The notes: a model not told the origin generated them from the sequence alone. A stretch of 64,000 nucleotides of DNA from JAJXSS01 sp964547135 (GCA_964547135.1 CAZJMK010000004.1:30839-94838); one strand, 5' to 3'. Positions 9,587 through 18,630 are shown, numbered from the stretch's first letter. Program-made: numbers and translations.

Positions 9587-9788
9587 GTGGCACCGCCGCC
9601 CCCGGCGGTGTGTTTGATCACGTTGGTTAACCCAGCCGGGGGCGGCTGGGCCACAAAGACACCATGCGATCAATTCACCACAAAATGCATATTTACTTGA
9701 CCACTTGACCACTTCTTTCAACGCGATTTATCGCGGCGCTCACCAGAACGCCGACGCAAAGCGTCCGCGCTAAACATTTTGAATCACT
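9587..9788. repeat. 202-bp direct repeat, copy 2
   Basis: Second copy of the repeat at 8221-8422, offset by exactly 1366 bp. The remaining space to 10021 contains another CCACTTGACCACTT run (about 9787-9813) and no convincing gene. Confidence 0.9.
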
Positions 9789-10021
9789 TGGCCACGGGGC
9801 CACTTGACCACTTCATCAAATACCCAACAGGTATCTGTGCCACCGTTTATTCACGTTCCTGCAACGATCCAACTCGCATTGTCGAACGTATGACTGACAT
9901 CGATGATGATTCGCCCGCAACCATCCCTCAGCAGCAACCGCAAAACATCATCAAACCAAACCGGCTGTGTGACCGATAAACATGATGTTGATCACGCAAC
10001 ATCACTGCGAAGGAACGCTGT

Positions 10022-11503
10022 TTGAATAACCGTACGATCAAAGCCATCCGCGAATTACAACCCAACTGGTTTGCCGGGGCGGTGATGGTGTTGTTTGTGT
10101 TGGTGCTCGGATCGCTGGTGTTTTGGGGTGACAAACGATTGGCCCCCACCCGTGCGGAAAGTTCCGATTTATCAGGGGCAATCACACAAGCCAACCCGAA
10201 CAACAAGGCTGCGACGACCAACCCCGCACCAACCCCCCCGCCGCCGCGACCACACGGGGCCACGGCTGGGCAAGTCGGCATCGACGCCCTGGCCCTTGAA
10301 CTGGGCATTGCCACGCCGCTGGGGCGCAACATCAACATCGCTCATGTCGAGGGCAATCTGGGTGACTACATGCCCAACGCCGGCGACCCTGGTTATGAAC
10401 CGACGTTGCTCGTGCCGCGCAGTGGCCCGAGCAAGGCCAATGGTCACACACAGGCCACCGCAAGCATCATTTACGGTCGCAACGGCCTTGCACCGGCGGT
10501 GGGCGAGGCTCACTTTTTTGTCACCAACCATTGGCTGACCTTCGGCTGCCTCAACTCAGGCACACTCAACCCACCCGACCCGGGTAACGCACGGATATCA
10601 ACGCATTCATGGATCGGCTCCCTCAGCCCGGTCAGTATCGAAGTGTTACGTCGGCTCGATTACATGATCGACACGAGTGATGTAATCGCTGTCGTCGGGG
10701 TCAACAACGGCAACACCAGCGAAGTGCCGGCTTTGCTGGGCAGCGGTTACAACGTGATTGCCGTGGGCCACCCGCAGGGCAACAGCAGCGGCGGGTACAC
10801 ACGCATCGAAGGCGTGGGGCGATGCAAACCCGATTTGGTGGCCCCGGGCGGATTGACCAGTTTCACAACCCCGGTGGTGACGGCGGTGGTGGCACGATTG
10901 CTGGAGACAGCCGACCGAAGAAATGACGCCCCGATGGCGCGTAAGTCGGAAGTGATTCGGGCTTTGCTATTGACGGGTGCGAGTAAGCCGGGGGGCTGGA
11001 AGCAGGAAACGGGCAAACCGTTGGACCAGCACCTTGGCGCAGGCATGGTTCGGCTTGATCAGAGTTATCGCATTTTGACGGATGGGCCGATGGTTCCGGG
11101 TGCGGTGCCGCCGCGGGGCTGGTCATTTTTGAATATGAAGCCGGGCGGCAGCAAGGTGACTTTTGAGATTCAACTGTTGTCACCCGCCGGTGAAGTGTCA
11201 CTGATCGCAGCCTGGAACCGGCGCGTCGATGGACGGGTGATTGATGACATGTTCACCGGGCAGAAACGTTGGAGCGATGCCCCGCGACTGGGTCAGTTTG
11301 ATTTAATCCTCGAACGTGTGCGCAGGGATGGGCAGACTGAAGTGGTGACGGATTCGACCAGCAGCATTGATAATGTGCAACATGTGTATCGCCCGTTTCT
11401 GGCACCGGGCAAGTACCGCATTCACTTGGTGCGCAAAGATGCGCTCAATGAGGATTATGAAGTTGCCTTGGCCTGGCGCATCGAGCCGGGGGAAGGGAAG
11501 TGA
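10022..11503 (+). CDS. membrane-anchored subtilase (S8)-like protein, probably inactive or divergent
   Basis: A 493-residue protein with one membrane anchor at about residues 18-37 and a Pro/Thr-rich linker, leaving the rest outside the cytoplasm. The core resembles peptidase S8: GHTQATASIIYG aligns with the HGTHVAG histidine region, VIAVVGVNNG with the central strand, and SFTTPVVTAVVARLLE with GTSMATPHVAGAAALL, so His and Ser are in place. The first motif, normally VAVIDTG with the catalytic Asp, reads NIAHVEG, without Asp. A beta-sandwich-like C-terminal domain (about 350-490) follows. Start TTG with GAAGGA 7 bases upstream. It could be a pseudoprotease or use Glu in place of Asp. It lies alone between repeat blocks. 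Confidence 0.55.
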   Translation: MNNRTIKAIRELQPNWFAGAVMVLFVLVLGSLVFWGDKRLAPTRAESSDLSGAITQANPNNKAATTNPAPTPPPPRPHGATAGQVGIDALALELGIATPLGRNINIAHVEGNLGDYMPNAGDPGYEPTLLVPRSGPSKANGHTQATASIIYGRNGLAPAVGEAHFFVTNHWLTFGCLNSGTLNPPDPGNARISTHSWIGSLSPVSIEVLRRLDYMIDTSDVIAVVGVNNGNTSEVPALLGSGYNVIAVGHPQGNSSGGYTRIEGVGRCKPDLVAPGGLTSFTTPVVTAVVARLLETADRRNDAPMARKSEVIRALLLTGASKPGGWKQETGKPLDQHLGAGMVRLDQSYRILTDGPMVPGAVPPRGWSFLNMKPGGSKVTFEIQLLSPAGEVSLIAAWNRRVDGRVIDDMFTGQKRWSDAPRLGQFDLILERVRRDGQTEVVTDSTSSIDNVQHVYRPFLAPGKYRIHLVRKDALNEDYEVALAWRIEPGEGK

Positions 11504-11793
11504 AGTGGCCGTTAGCGCCGCGATTTATCGCGTCTGTTCGGTGAATTGGGCGATCTGGTGATCTGGCGATTTGGTGATTTACGGAATTGATCAATCAATT
11601 CACCACAAAATGTACAATCACTCGGCCACTTGACCACTTCTAACAACGCGATCAATCGCGGCGCTAACATCCGAATACGGCTCCGCACTTGACCACTTGA
11701 CCACTTGGCCACTTGACCACTTCTTTTCTCACTTGGCCTCTTCATGCCATCTGCGGTACACTTTAAGTTTTCAGCACGGAGCCAGTGGCGCTT
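11504..11793. repeat. intergenic repeat block
   Basis: Contains GTTAGCGCCGCGATTTATCGCG (11511-11532), its partner around 11645-11667, and long CCACTTGACCACTT runs (11622-11642, 11688-11745). These are the same modules as in the 202-bp repeat but rearranged. No gene is evident; the promoter of the next gene must lie within it. Confidence 0.7.
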
Positions 11794-12561
11794 ATGGAAC
11801 AGAAACCGCAGATACCACTTGAGGAAGATGACCTTCAAGGCTCGCTTGCCAAGGCCAAGGCCTGGTGGGACAAGCACGGCACCAAGGTGTTGCTCGTCGT
11901 GCTGGTCATCGCCCTGGCCATCACCGGCAAGCGTTTCTACGAACGTCACCTCGAACAACAGCGCGATGATTCGTGGGGCGGACTTGCCTCGGCAACCAGC
12001 CCCGATGTCAGCCGAATGCTCGCGGAAAGTTACAGCAAGCCCGGGTTTCAAGCCTCGGCTTATCTGCGTGCCGCTGATTTGCTTTTGTATCGTGCCTTTC
12101 AAAACACCAACCCAAACACACCCACCGACGCAGCCGCGACCGACCCGACCGCACCCAATCGCGAGCGCGACCTGACCGAAGCCCGCAGCTATTACCAAAA
12201 GGTGCTCAATATCGCAGGCGTGTCGGACCTTTTCAAACTCAATGCCAAGCTCGGTCTGGCTGCCATCGCCGAAGAACTGACGCAGACCAATGACGCCAAA
12301 GCCCTGTACCTGGAAATTGAAAAACAGGCCGGCGGCAACTACCCCGCCATCGCAGCACAGGCACGTGCCCGCGGGGCGCAGGTCGATCGATTGGCGCGAC
12401 CCGTCCAATTTGCCCGTGAAGTGCCCCGCCCACTGTTACCAACCCCCGGCCCAGGTCATAACGGTTTCACTGGCGACATGAACAACCCGCTGCCCAACCT
12501 GCCCGGTGACTTTTTCACGCCTGGCAATCCGACGGATTCAACACCGTCTGTTTCACCTTGA
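11794..12561 (+). CDS. membrane-anchored TPR-like protein (YfgM-type)
   Basis: A 255-residue protein with a short acidic N-terminus, one membrane helix (about residues 29-47, VLLVVLVIALAITG) and a helical domain resembling the tetratricopeptide-like YfgM family: repeated Ala/Leu-rich helices, and GVSDLFKLNAKLGLAAIAEEL followed by AKALYLEIEKQAGGNYPAIAAQARARG. Such proteins usually act with membrane protein assembly factors. The C-terminal 50 residues are Pro-rich and probably unstructured. ATG at 11794; a GTG at 11785 is the alternative because GGAG at 11778 could serve either. It runs directly into the pseudouridine synthase gene (1-base gap), so the two are co-transcribed. Confidence 0.65.
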   Translation: MEQKPQIPLEEDDLQGSLAKAKAWWDKHGTKVLLVVLVIALAITGKRFYERHLEQQRDDSWGGLASATSPDVSRMLAESYSKPGFQASAYLRAADLLLYRAFQNTNPNTPTDAAATDPTAPNRERDLTEARSYYQKVLNIAGVSDLFKLNAKLGLAAIAEELTQTNDAKALYLEIEKQAGGNYPAIAAQARARGAQVDRLARPVQFAREVPRPLLPTPGPGHNGFTGDMNNPLPNLPGDFFTPGNPTDSTPSVSP

Positions 12562-12562
12562 G

Positions 12563-13987
12563 ATGAAGAAGCAAAACCTTCACTCGCTCAAGTCAATCCC
12601 CCATCCGAGCAAAAGTGAATTGGATCGGATGGAAGCATTGCCTCCGGGCACGCCCGATGAGGACGCGCCGGAGTTACGGTTTGATTCCCTCGAACTCGTC
12701 GAATCGACCGACGAAACCGGTCCGCAGCGGCGACGTTTTGTGGTCAGTCGTGAATTGCGCAAACGCATCGACATCTATCTGCATCAACGCTTGAAGGGCA
12801 TCAGTCGCAACAAGGTGCAGGAACTTATCGATCAGGGTGGCGTCACCATCAATGACAAACTGCCCAAAGCCAGCACGTTGCTGCATGAGGGCGATGTGGT
12901 CGATGTGATTCTGCCGCCGCCGGCCTTGCGCGAAATCGTGCCCGAACCGATTCCGCTGACGGTGCTTTACGAAGACGACGCCTTCATCGTTTTGAACAAA
13001 CAGGCCAACCTGATCGTTCACCCGGCTCGTGGTCAGAATCGCGGCACGATGCTCAATGGGCTTGCGTATCACTTTCAACAAAAAATGATCGCAGCCGGGC
13101 ACAGTTGGCAGCCGTATCACGCCGCCGGTTTTTCCAAGGGCATGAAAGCCGAGGGTGAAAATAATTCGCTCCGTCGGCGGACTCGTGCCCAGCGTCTGGG
13201 TGAGTACAAATCACGCACCGACCCGACCGTGCCCGGTTTGTCGGCTGTCGGAGCCGAGGGCTTTCGACCCGGCATTGTGCATCGCCTTGATAAAAACACC
13301 ACCGGCGTCATCGTCGTCGCCAAAAGCGATGCCGCCCATTGGCAGATCGCACGCCAATTTGAATATCGCACCACCCTCAAAGCGTACCTGGCCATCGTGC
13401 ATGGCAACTTCAAGGAACCCTCCGGCGTCATCGACGAGCCGATGGGCAAACACCCGACCATTCGTGAAGCCTACGCCATTCGTCGTGACACCCATGGCAA
13501 ACAGGCCATCACGTTGTTTCGGGTGCGTGAACAATATCGCGGCTTTGCCCTGGTTGAGTTGGAACTGAAAACCGGGCGCACGCATCAAATTCGTGTACAC
13601 CTGTCGTACCTGGGTCACCCCATCATCGGCGACATCGTTTACGGCGGCGAACCGTTGCATGAAGGTGATTTTGATCAGCCGCCCACGCCTGCCGGGGCGC
13701 GAAAATATGTCACCTTTGCACGCAGCCGAGACGATGGGTTGGCCATTGAATCACGCGCTTTGAAAAAACCGGGGCTGCTGATTGCCCACCCTGCGCTGCA
13801 CGCTGCGTTTTTACGATTCACGCATCCCTTCACCCAAACACCAATGACCTTCACCGCACCGGTGCATGAGCCGATGTGCCGATTGATTCACGACCTGCGC
13901 ACCCGCCCCAACCCCGATGCCCCGGTGATGCACGACGGTACATGGATTGACCTGAAACAGGCGGTGCCGCAATCTGAAAACAGTTGA
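12563..13987 (+). CDS. RluA-family 23S rRNA/tRNA pseudouridine synthase (RluD-like)
   Basis: It converts uridine to pseudouridine in RNA. The 474 residues contain an S4 RNA-binding domain (about 65-125, RKRIDIYLHQRL...NKVQELIDQGGVTINDK) and the RluA catalytic domain with VLYEDDAFIVLNKQANLIVHPA and the active-site Asp in PGIVHRLDKNTTGVIVVAK, plus LKTGRTHQIRVHLSYLGHPIIGD. Between the two catalytic halves there is an insertion of roughly 60 residues rich in basic and polar residues (near 175-230), absent from E. coli RluD. The start at 12563 is one base after the previous stop; a later ATG at 12629 is possible. The N-terminal 50 residues look disordered. Confidence 0.9.
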   Translation: MKKQNLHSLKSIPHPSKSELDRMEALPPGTPDEDAPELRFDSLELVESTDETGPQRRRFVVSRELRKRIDIYLHQRLKGISRNKVQELIDQGGVTINDKLPKASTLLHEGDVVDVILPPPALREIVPEPIPLTVLYEDDAFIVLNKQANLIVHPARGQNRGTMLNGLAYHFQQKMIAAGHSWQPYHAAGFSKGMKAEGENNSLRRRTRAQRLGEYKSRTDPTVPGLSAVGAEGFRPGIVHRLDKNTTGVIVVAKSDAAHWQIARQFEYRTTLKAYLAIVHGNFKEPSGVIDEPMGKHPTIREAYAIRRDTHGKQAITLFRVREQYRGFALVELELKTGRTHQIRVHLSYLGHPIIGDIVYGGEPLHEGDFDQPPTPAGARKYVTFARSRDDGLAIESRALKKPGLLIAHPALHAAFLRFTHPFTQTPMTFTAPVHEPMCRLIHDLRTRPNPDAPVMHDGTWIDLKQAVPQSENS

Positions 13988-14010
13988 CAATAGTCATTAC
14001 CATTGCACGA

Positions 14011-14091
14011 TGACGCCGAGGGCTTTAGCCCCGGTTCATTTTGTCAATGCAAATACCATCAAACCATCCGGCCCTGAAGGGCACGGCGTCA
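14011..14091. repeat. 81-bp palindromic element with TGACGCC/GGCGTCA ends
   Basis: The element begins TGACGCCGAGGGCTTTAGCC and ends with CCCTGAAGGGCACGGCGTCA. The ends are inverted repeats and each arm carries its own small hairpin (GGGCTTTAGCCC and GCCCTGAAGGGC). Other copies: 25333-25417, 29545-29617, 31758-31836. Confidence 0.85.
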
Positions 14092-14117
14092 TCATCGCAC
14101 GTTGTATATGCCTTGAT

Positions 14118-14825
14118 TCACCGCACCGCGCGACCGACAAAAAAGGGTCCGAGTTTTTCCAGGTACAATGAAGTCTGTTGCGTCTTGCGCATCGTCTGCA
14201 CCAGCGCGGAAAGTGGAAACAGGTCTTTACCCATCAGGCCGATGACAAAATCATTGTCGGCTGCGTCCAACCCGTGACAAGCCAGTCGCACATCATGCGC
14301 CAAATCACCAGCACCAAATGAAAAACCGAGCTTGCCATGCTCGCCCAGAATCGCCCGCTGCTCTTCCATCGACAACTGCGCGAAACTGCCCTTGCGTCGC
14401 AATGGGTACCAAATCGCCCACGGCCAATCGTGATTCGTCACCGTACGTCGCGGCCTGTGCAACAACGTGTCCAGCAAGTCAGGCTCATACCCCAGTGCAT
14501 ACGTGCGCCCCAGCATCGTGAATTGCGGTTTAAGTATCAGTTCAGTCCACGGGCTTTGCATCAACAACCTGCGCAGGTTTGTCACAAACACCGATGGGTC
14601 TTGCGTCAGTGTCAACAGTGCCACGCCCTGCGGGTTGTTGACATCTTCGTACAACACCATTTCCAGCGATACGTGCCCAAGTGCTTTTTGCAACAACGAA
14701 ACATCCCTGCAACCGTCAAATACCAGCAGTTGCATCCACAAACGCTCGTCACTGGTCTGCGGCTGACCATCGCGCGGGGCACCCTTTTCACGCAAATCCG
14801 GCGGTTCCACTTTCGGTTGCATCAT
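14118..14825 (-). CDS. chlorite dismutase / HemQ-family haem protein
   Basis: A 235-residue member of the chlorite dismutase-like family, whose commonest role is HemQ (coproporphyrin decarboxylation in haem synthesis); true chlorite dismutase is less likely. Recognisable parts are WYPLRRKGSFAQLSMEEQRAI, EHGKLGFSFGAGD, the strand ACHGLDAADNDFVIGLMGKDL and the family end PFFVGRAV. The proximal haem His is probably one of those in the EHG or ACHG segments, but I cannot fix which. A double ATG at 14825/14822 sits close to GAGGG; a TTG at 14855 would extend it by ten residues. It follows rsmE on the same strand, probably as an operon. Confidence 0.8.
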   Translation of the reverse strand: MMQPKVEPPDLREKGAPRDGQPQTSDERLWMQLLVFDGCRDVSLLQKALGHVSLEMVLYEDVNNPQGVALLTLTQDPSVFVTNLRRLLMQSPWTELILKPQFTMLGRTYALGYEPDLLDTLLHRPRRTVTNHDWPWAIWYPLRRKGSFAQLSMEEQRAILGEHGKLGFSFGAGDLAHDVRLACHGLDAADNDFVIGLMGKDLFPLSALVQTMRKTQQTSLYLEKLGPFFVGRAVR

Positions 14826-14861
14826 ATCCCTCGCTTGCTGTGACAATTCGTCCAACGCAAA

Positions 14862-15584
14862 TCAGTGAAGCGTCATATACCTTAGCACACTCACCGCTGC
14901 CACCGCAGCCGTCTCGATCCGCAACACATTGGGCCCAATGCACCAGGGTACACACGAAGCCGCCTCGGCCTGTTGCAGTTCCTCCGGCGACCACCCCCCT
15001 TCCGGGCCTATCAACACAAGTATTTTCGTCGCCTGTCGGATTGATTGCTGCAACTTTTCATGGTCGTTCGACGCTGCCACCGGTGAAGCCAGCAAACGTA
15101 AATCACTGGGCAGTGCCAACGCACCTTGCAAATCAACCTCATCTTCCACCCTCGGCAAATGCACTCGTCCGCTCTGCTTGGCAGCTTCCACGATGATGCG
15201 ATTAAAACGTTGGCGACGATGAGCACTGAACTCGGTGACGCTTCGTCTCGTCCGAAGCGGTATCACCCGATTCACACCGACCTGACAAAGCTGATTGATC
15301 ATGTCATCGCCGCGCGAACCTTTGGGCAGGGCCGTCGCCAGGGTCACCTGTGGCTGATCCGTCGCATGGTCCTGTAAAGCGATCACCTTTACCAAGGCCT
15401 GATCGCGCTGATACGCCACCAGTTCCGCCTCAGCCGTGCGACCCCGACCATCGAACAACAGCAACGCATCGCCCGACTGCAAACGCAGCACACGCCTGGC
15501 ATGGCGCGACTCCTCATCGCCCAGCATCACCATGCTCTGTAACCCTGCACTCTGCAGCGCTTCCGGCTCATAAAATCGATGCAT
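14862..15584 (-). CDS. rsmE: 16S rRNA (uracil-1498 N3) methyltransferase RsmE
   Basis: RsmE methylates U1498 in the decoding region of 16S rRNA using S-adenosylmethionine. The 240 residues show the PUA-like N-terminal part (ESRHARRVLRLQSGDALLLFDG) and the SPOUT knot: KGSRGDDMINQLCQVGV, LRTRRSV, IIVEAAKQSGR, LVLIGPEGGWSPEEL and the knot end VLRIETAAVAAVSVL. Length matches the family. ATG at 15584; a TTG immediately before it would add one residue. The next gene (HemQ-like) starts about 35 bases downstream, so they are likely one transcript. Confidence 0.95.
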   Translation of the reverse strand: MHRFYEPEALQSAGLQSMVMLGDEESRHARRVLRLQSGDALLLFDGRGRTAEAELVAYQRDQALVKVIALQDHATDQPQVTLATALPKGSRGDDMINQLCQVGVNRVIPLRTRRSVTEFSAHRRQRFNRIIVEAAKQSGRVHLPRVEDEVDLQGALALPSDLRLLASPVAASNDHEKLQQSIRQATKILVLIGPEGGWSPEELQQAEAASCVPWCIGPNVLRIETAAVAAVSVLRYMTLH

Positions 15585-15645
15585 CAATCAACCCTTTACT
15601 GCAATTCACCTGATTCCTTGATGGGCGGGAATTGCCATGATGATT

Positions 15646-16488
15646 TTACTGACGCCGCCACTGGGTCGGGCTGCGGCCCGTGCGGGCTTTGAACTGGCGC
15701 GAAAAAAAGTAAATGTCACGATACCCCAGTGCCTCGGCCACCTGTTTCACCGACAAGGCCGACTCACGCAACAATTGCCCCGCCCGCTGGATTTTGCAGT
15801 CAATGGCGTACTCGTGCGGACTGGTGCCGATGATTCGGCGAAACAGTTTGCCAAAATGATCAGGGCTGTAGCCCGCCTGTCGCGCAGTCTGCGCCAGTGA
15901 AAACGATTGTGCCGGCTGCTCACGCAGCTGGTCCGCGATGCGATGCACCCATTGATGCTGGTGCAAGCGTGTGCCCGACATCGGCTGATCATCATGTGCC
16001 TGCATATCACCCGTCAAATCCAGCAACACCCCACGCAACAGATGCGATGCTTTTTCCGCAAGGCGGTATTGCTGTGCAGGTGCTGCGTTTTTCAGATGGG
16101 CAAAGTCCTGCGCCAGGCGCGAGGTCACGGCTTCGATCATCGTCATGTTGGTCACCGTGAAAACGTGCTGACGGGGTGACCAGGCTTGTGATCGCACTCG
16201 ATTGCGCCGGTCCAGCAGGTCAAAATGAACGTAATTAACCCCCAGCCGAAGTTGCGGATCATGCTCGGCAAGGTACAAACCGCCGGGACGCATCCATAAG
16301 CACACCCCGGGGTACAGTTCGATCACCCCGTTGTGCGTTTTCATTCGGCCTCGCCCCGCCCAAACCAGCCAAAGATCGCAATCTTTGAGTTGTTTGCTCC
16401 AGCCAAGATCAAGCTTCCAACCCGGCTCGGTACGCACACGACCAGCGGAGTTAACCTGAATATCCGCCTGTAGCCAAGGGTCAGGCAT
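15646..16488 (-). CDS. AraC-family transcriptional regulator
   Basis: A 280-residue activator of the AraC/XylS type. The N-terminal cupin-like sensor (about 10-130, including GVCLWMRPGGLYLAEHDPQL) precedes a C-terminal double helix-turn-helix (about 180-280): FSLAQTARQAGYSPDHFGKLFRRIIGTSPHEYAIDCKIQRAGQ and VKQVAEALGYRDIYFFSRQFKARTGRSPTQWRR, a full match to the family signature. It is divergent from the PhyH and UroD-like genes, with about 100 bp between starts, so it probably controls them, possibly through the CATGG/CCATG palindrome at 16520. Confidence 0.92.
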   Translation of the reverse strand: MPDPWLQADIQVNSAGRVRTEPGWKLDLGWSKQLKDCDLWLVWAGRGRMKTHNGVIELYPGVCLWMRPGGLYLAEHDPQLRLGVNYVHFDLLDRRNRVRSQAWSPRQHVFTVTNMTMIEAVTSRLAQDFAHLKNAAPAQQYRLAEKASHLLRGVLLDLTGDMQAHDDQPMSGTRLHQHQWVHRIADQLREQPAQSFSLAQTARQAGYSPDHFGKLFRRIIGTSPHEYAIDCKIQRAGQLLRESALSVKQVAEALGYRDIYFFSRQFKARTGRSPTQWRRQ

Positions 16489-16519
16489 GGTTCACCATGA
16501 CGGAATCGTACAAATGAAT

Positions 16520-16535
16520 CATGGTTGTGTCCATG
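16520..16535. promoter_or_regulatory. candidate operator between araC-type gene and phyH
   Basis: An inverted repeat CATGG-TTGTGT-CCATG lies centrally in the divergent intergenic region. Position and symmetry fit a regulator site, but AraC sites are usually direct repeats, so this is tentative. Confidence 0.3.
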
Positions 16536-16591
16536 GTCAAGCGTCGGGCAGGCTGCCATGATTAACAAACCCTGTGACGGAGAACATGACC

Positions 16592-17458
16592 ATGAGCAAC
16601 TCGACCAAGGGACCGAACATCGACAGTGCGACGACCTCGGAGATGCACGCCCCGGAGTTGTATGCCGTGGCGGATAATGCACGACCCTACCAGGGGCTTG
16701 CGACGTTGGATGCCACTGCATTGCAACAGTACGAGCAGAATGGTTTTCTGGCGGTGGAACAAGCCTTGTCAGAAGATGAAGTCGAATCCGCCAAACAAGG
16801 CATCACGGACTTGATTCTGCGCGGGCATGAACGCGGGGCGAGTGTGATGATCGAGGCGGCAGGGCAAGAACAGTGGGCAACGCTGGGGGCGGACAAACGC
16901 ATGGATTTGGTGCGTCGGTTGTTTGGTTTCTGTGCTGCGGAGCCGAGGCTGGCTGCGGTGGCGCATCACCCGGCCATATTGTGGGTGGTACGGCGGATCA
17001 TCGGCGGTGAGCCGCGCTGCTTTCAGGAAATGGCGTTATTGAAGCCGCCGCACATCGGCAGGGAAAAACCGTGGCATCAGGACGCGGCTTACTTTGATTT
17101 TCCACCGGGGACCAAGGTCGTGGGTGTGTGGATTGCGCTGGATGCGGCGACGGTGGAAAATGGCTGCATGCATGTGTTACCGGGGACGCACCTGCATGGA
17201 CCGACGATTCATTTCAAGCGACGCGACTGGCAGATTTGTGACAAGGAGATACTTGGCAAGCGCTGCGTGGCTGTGCCGCTCGCACCGGGTGGGTTGATGT
17301 TATTTGATGGATTACTGCATCATGGCACCCCGCACAACCATTCGCCGTATCGCAGAAGGGCGCTGCAATTTCACTATTGCCAGGCGGATGTGCAACCTGC
17401 CAACCCGTCGCCGCGTATGACGATATTTGGGAGTGAAGGCAAGGATGTGACGTGTTGA
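16592..17458 (+). CDS. phytanoyl-CoA dioxygenase (PhyH) family protein
   Basis: An Fe(II)/2-oxoglutarate oxygenase of 288 residues. The metal triad is visible as His162-x-Asp164 (PWHQDAAYF) and a distal His at 243/244 (GLLHHGTPHNHSPYRRRALQF), with the Arg that binds 2-oxoglutarate following. VVGVWIALDAATVENGCMHVLPGTH is the family core strand. Start at 16592 is preferred (GGAG 9 bases upstream), though ATG at 16586 and GTG at 16574 are in frame. The UroD-like gene starts 35 bases downstream. PhyH proteins are very numerous in planctomycetes and the substrate cannot be read from sequence. Confidence 0.9.
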   Translation: MSNSTKGPNIDSATTSEMHAPELYAVADNARPYQGLATLDATALQQYEQNGFLAVEQALSEDEVESAKQGITDLILRGHERGASVMIEAAGQEQWATLGADKRMDLVRRLFGFCAAEPRLAAVAHHPAILWVVRRIIGGEPRCFQEMALLKPPHIGREKPWHQDAAYFDFPPGTKVVGVWIALDAATVENGCMHVLPGTHLHGPTIHFKRRDWQICDKEILGKRCVAVPLAPGGLMLFDGLLHHGTPHNHSPYRRRALQFHYCQADVQPANPSPRMTIFGSEGKDVTC

Positions 17459-17493
17459 GGGAAATTGATGATGGTTGATGAAAGGAATGAGGC

Positions 17494-18606
17494 ATGACGG
17501 GACGTGAGAACTTATTGCGGGTGTTGCGCGGGGAAAAGCCGGGGTGGGTTCCCTGTTCGATCAACGTGAACCAGTGGTTTGGGCATCACCAGCGGTTCGG
17601 GTTGTTGCCGGAGGAATTGAAAGGATCGCAAACGAATTTTGATGTGATGAAGCAGTTGGGTTGCGATCTGTTTGTACGCATGGATGGTGGTTTGCGTGGA
17701 GCTGAGGGTGGTCCGCCTTGGGAAAATGTGGTGGAGGCAGGCTCACTGGGCAAGCGGACGATACGCAAGGTAAGCACACCCTTTGGCGAGTTGCGGAGCG
17801 TCTGTCAGGAACAGGAACAGTTCAGTTCGGTTTATCAGGAGGAGGATTTGATCAAGGATTGGGAGCGTGACCAGAAAGCTTATCGCTGGGTGTTGGAGCG
17901 GTCACGTGCGGTGTGGGATGCACAGGCTTTTGCCAGGAGTCAGGCAATCGTGGGGGATCAGGGATTGGTGTTGGCTTCGACGTGGTGTACGCCGCTCAAG
18001 AAGTTGCATCATGATTTCGGGTTGGATGGAGCGTGTTTGTTTGTGATGGATCAGCCGGAGGAGGCGCAGGAATTGTGTGATTTGTTTTGGAGAGGACTTT
18101 GGCCGGGCTTGCAGCAAATGGCGGCCAGTGACGAGGTGACGGCCGTTTGCTTTGAGGACAACGTGGACACGCCGTTTTATCCGCCGGGGATGATGGAAAG
18201 GTATTGGGTGCCGTATGTCAGGCAGACGGCGGAGTTGTTTCATGAGCGGGGGAAGTTTGTGTTTGTGCATGCGTGCGGAAAGTTGCACGATTTGAAACAG
18301 GCACTGACGGAGGCAAAGGTGGATGGGCTGGATGGCATGCCGCATCCGCCGTTGGGGGATTGGACGATTGAAGATGCCCGCTCGATGCCGGGCCACTTCG
18401 TGTACGACGGGGGCTTTGGAGCACATGAACAGGTGACGAAGAATGATGAGCAGGTGGAAGCGTTTTACGCGGATTTTTTTACAAAGATGAAGGGACATGA
18501 TCGCTTCATCTTTGCGGCGGCGTGCCAGACGGCGATTACCACCCGGTGGGAGAGAATCAAAAAAGTGGTGAGCTTGTGCAGGGAGTATGGGGGAAGGCCA
18601 TACTGA
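17494..18606 (+). CDS. uroporphyrinogen decarboxylase-like (UroD/MtaA superfamily) protein
   Basis: A 370-residue UroD-fold protein: N-terminal MTGRENLLRVLRGEKPGWVPC, a middle QAIVGDQGLVLASTW stretch and KFVFVHACGKLHDLKQALTEAKVDGLDGM, the segment that in this superfamily leads to the active site. It is unlikely to be HemE, because the strongly conserved HemE N-terminus is absent; related proteins are cobamide-dependent methyltransferases, and the His-x-Cys-Gly here could be a metal site as in MtaA/CmuA. No corrinoid protein is nearby. It forms an operon with phyH. Strong start context (AGGAATGAGGC). Confidence 0.75.
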   Translation: MTGRENLLRVLRGEKPGWVPCSINVNQWFGHHQRFGLLPEELKGSQTNFDVMKQLGCDLFVRMDGGLRGAEGGPPWENVVEAGSLGKRTIRKVSTPFGELRSVCQEQEQFSSVYQEEDLIKDWERDQKAYRWVLERSRAVWDAQAFARSQAIVGDQGLVLASTWCTPLKKLHHDFGLDGACLFVMDQPEEAQELCDLFWRGLWPGLQQMAASDEVTAVCFEDNVDTPFYPPGMMERYWVPYVRQTAELFHERGKFVFVHACGKLHDLKQALTEAKVDGLDGMPHPPLGDWTIEDARSMPGHFVYDGGFGAHEQVTKNDEQVEAFYADFFTKMKGHDRFIFAAACQTAITTRWERIKKVVSLCREYGGRPY

Positions 18607-18630
18607 TCTTTCTGCAAACAGAAAGATCAG
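18603..18630. terminator. perfect 12-bp hairpin at the end of the UroD-like gene
   Basis: CTGATCTTTCTG-CAAA-CAGAAAGATCAG is a perfect 12-bp stem with a 4-base loop, and it includes the UroD-like stop codon. It lies between convergent genes (the C39-like gene ends at 18663) and may terminate both. There is no T-run. Confidence 0.65.
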
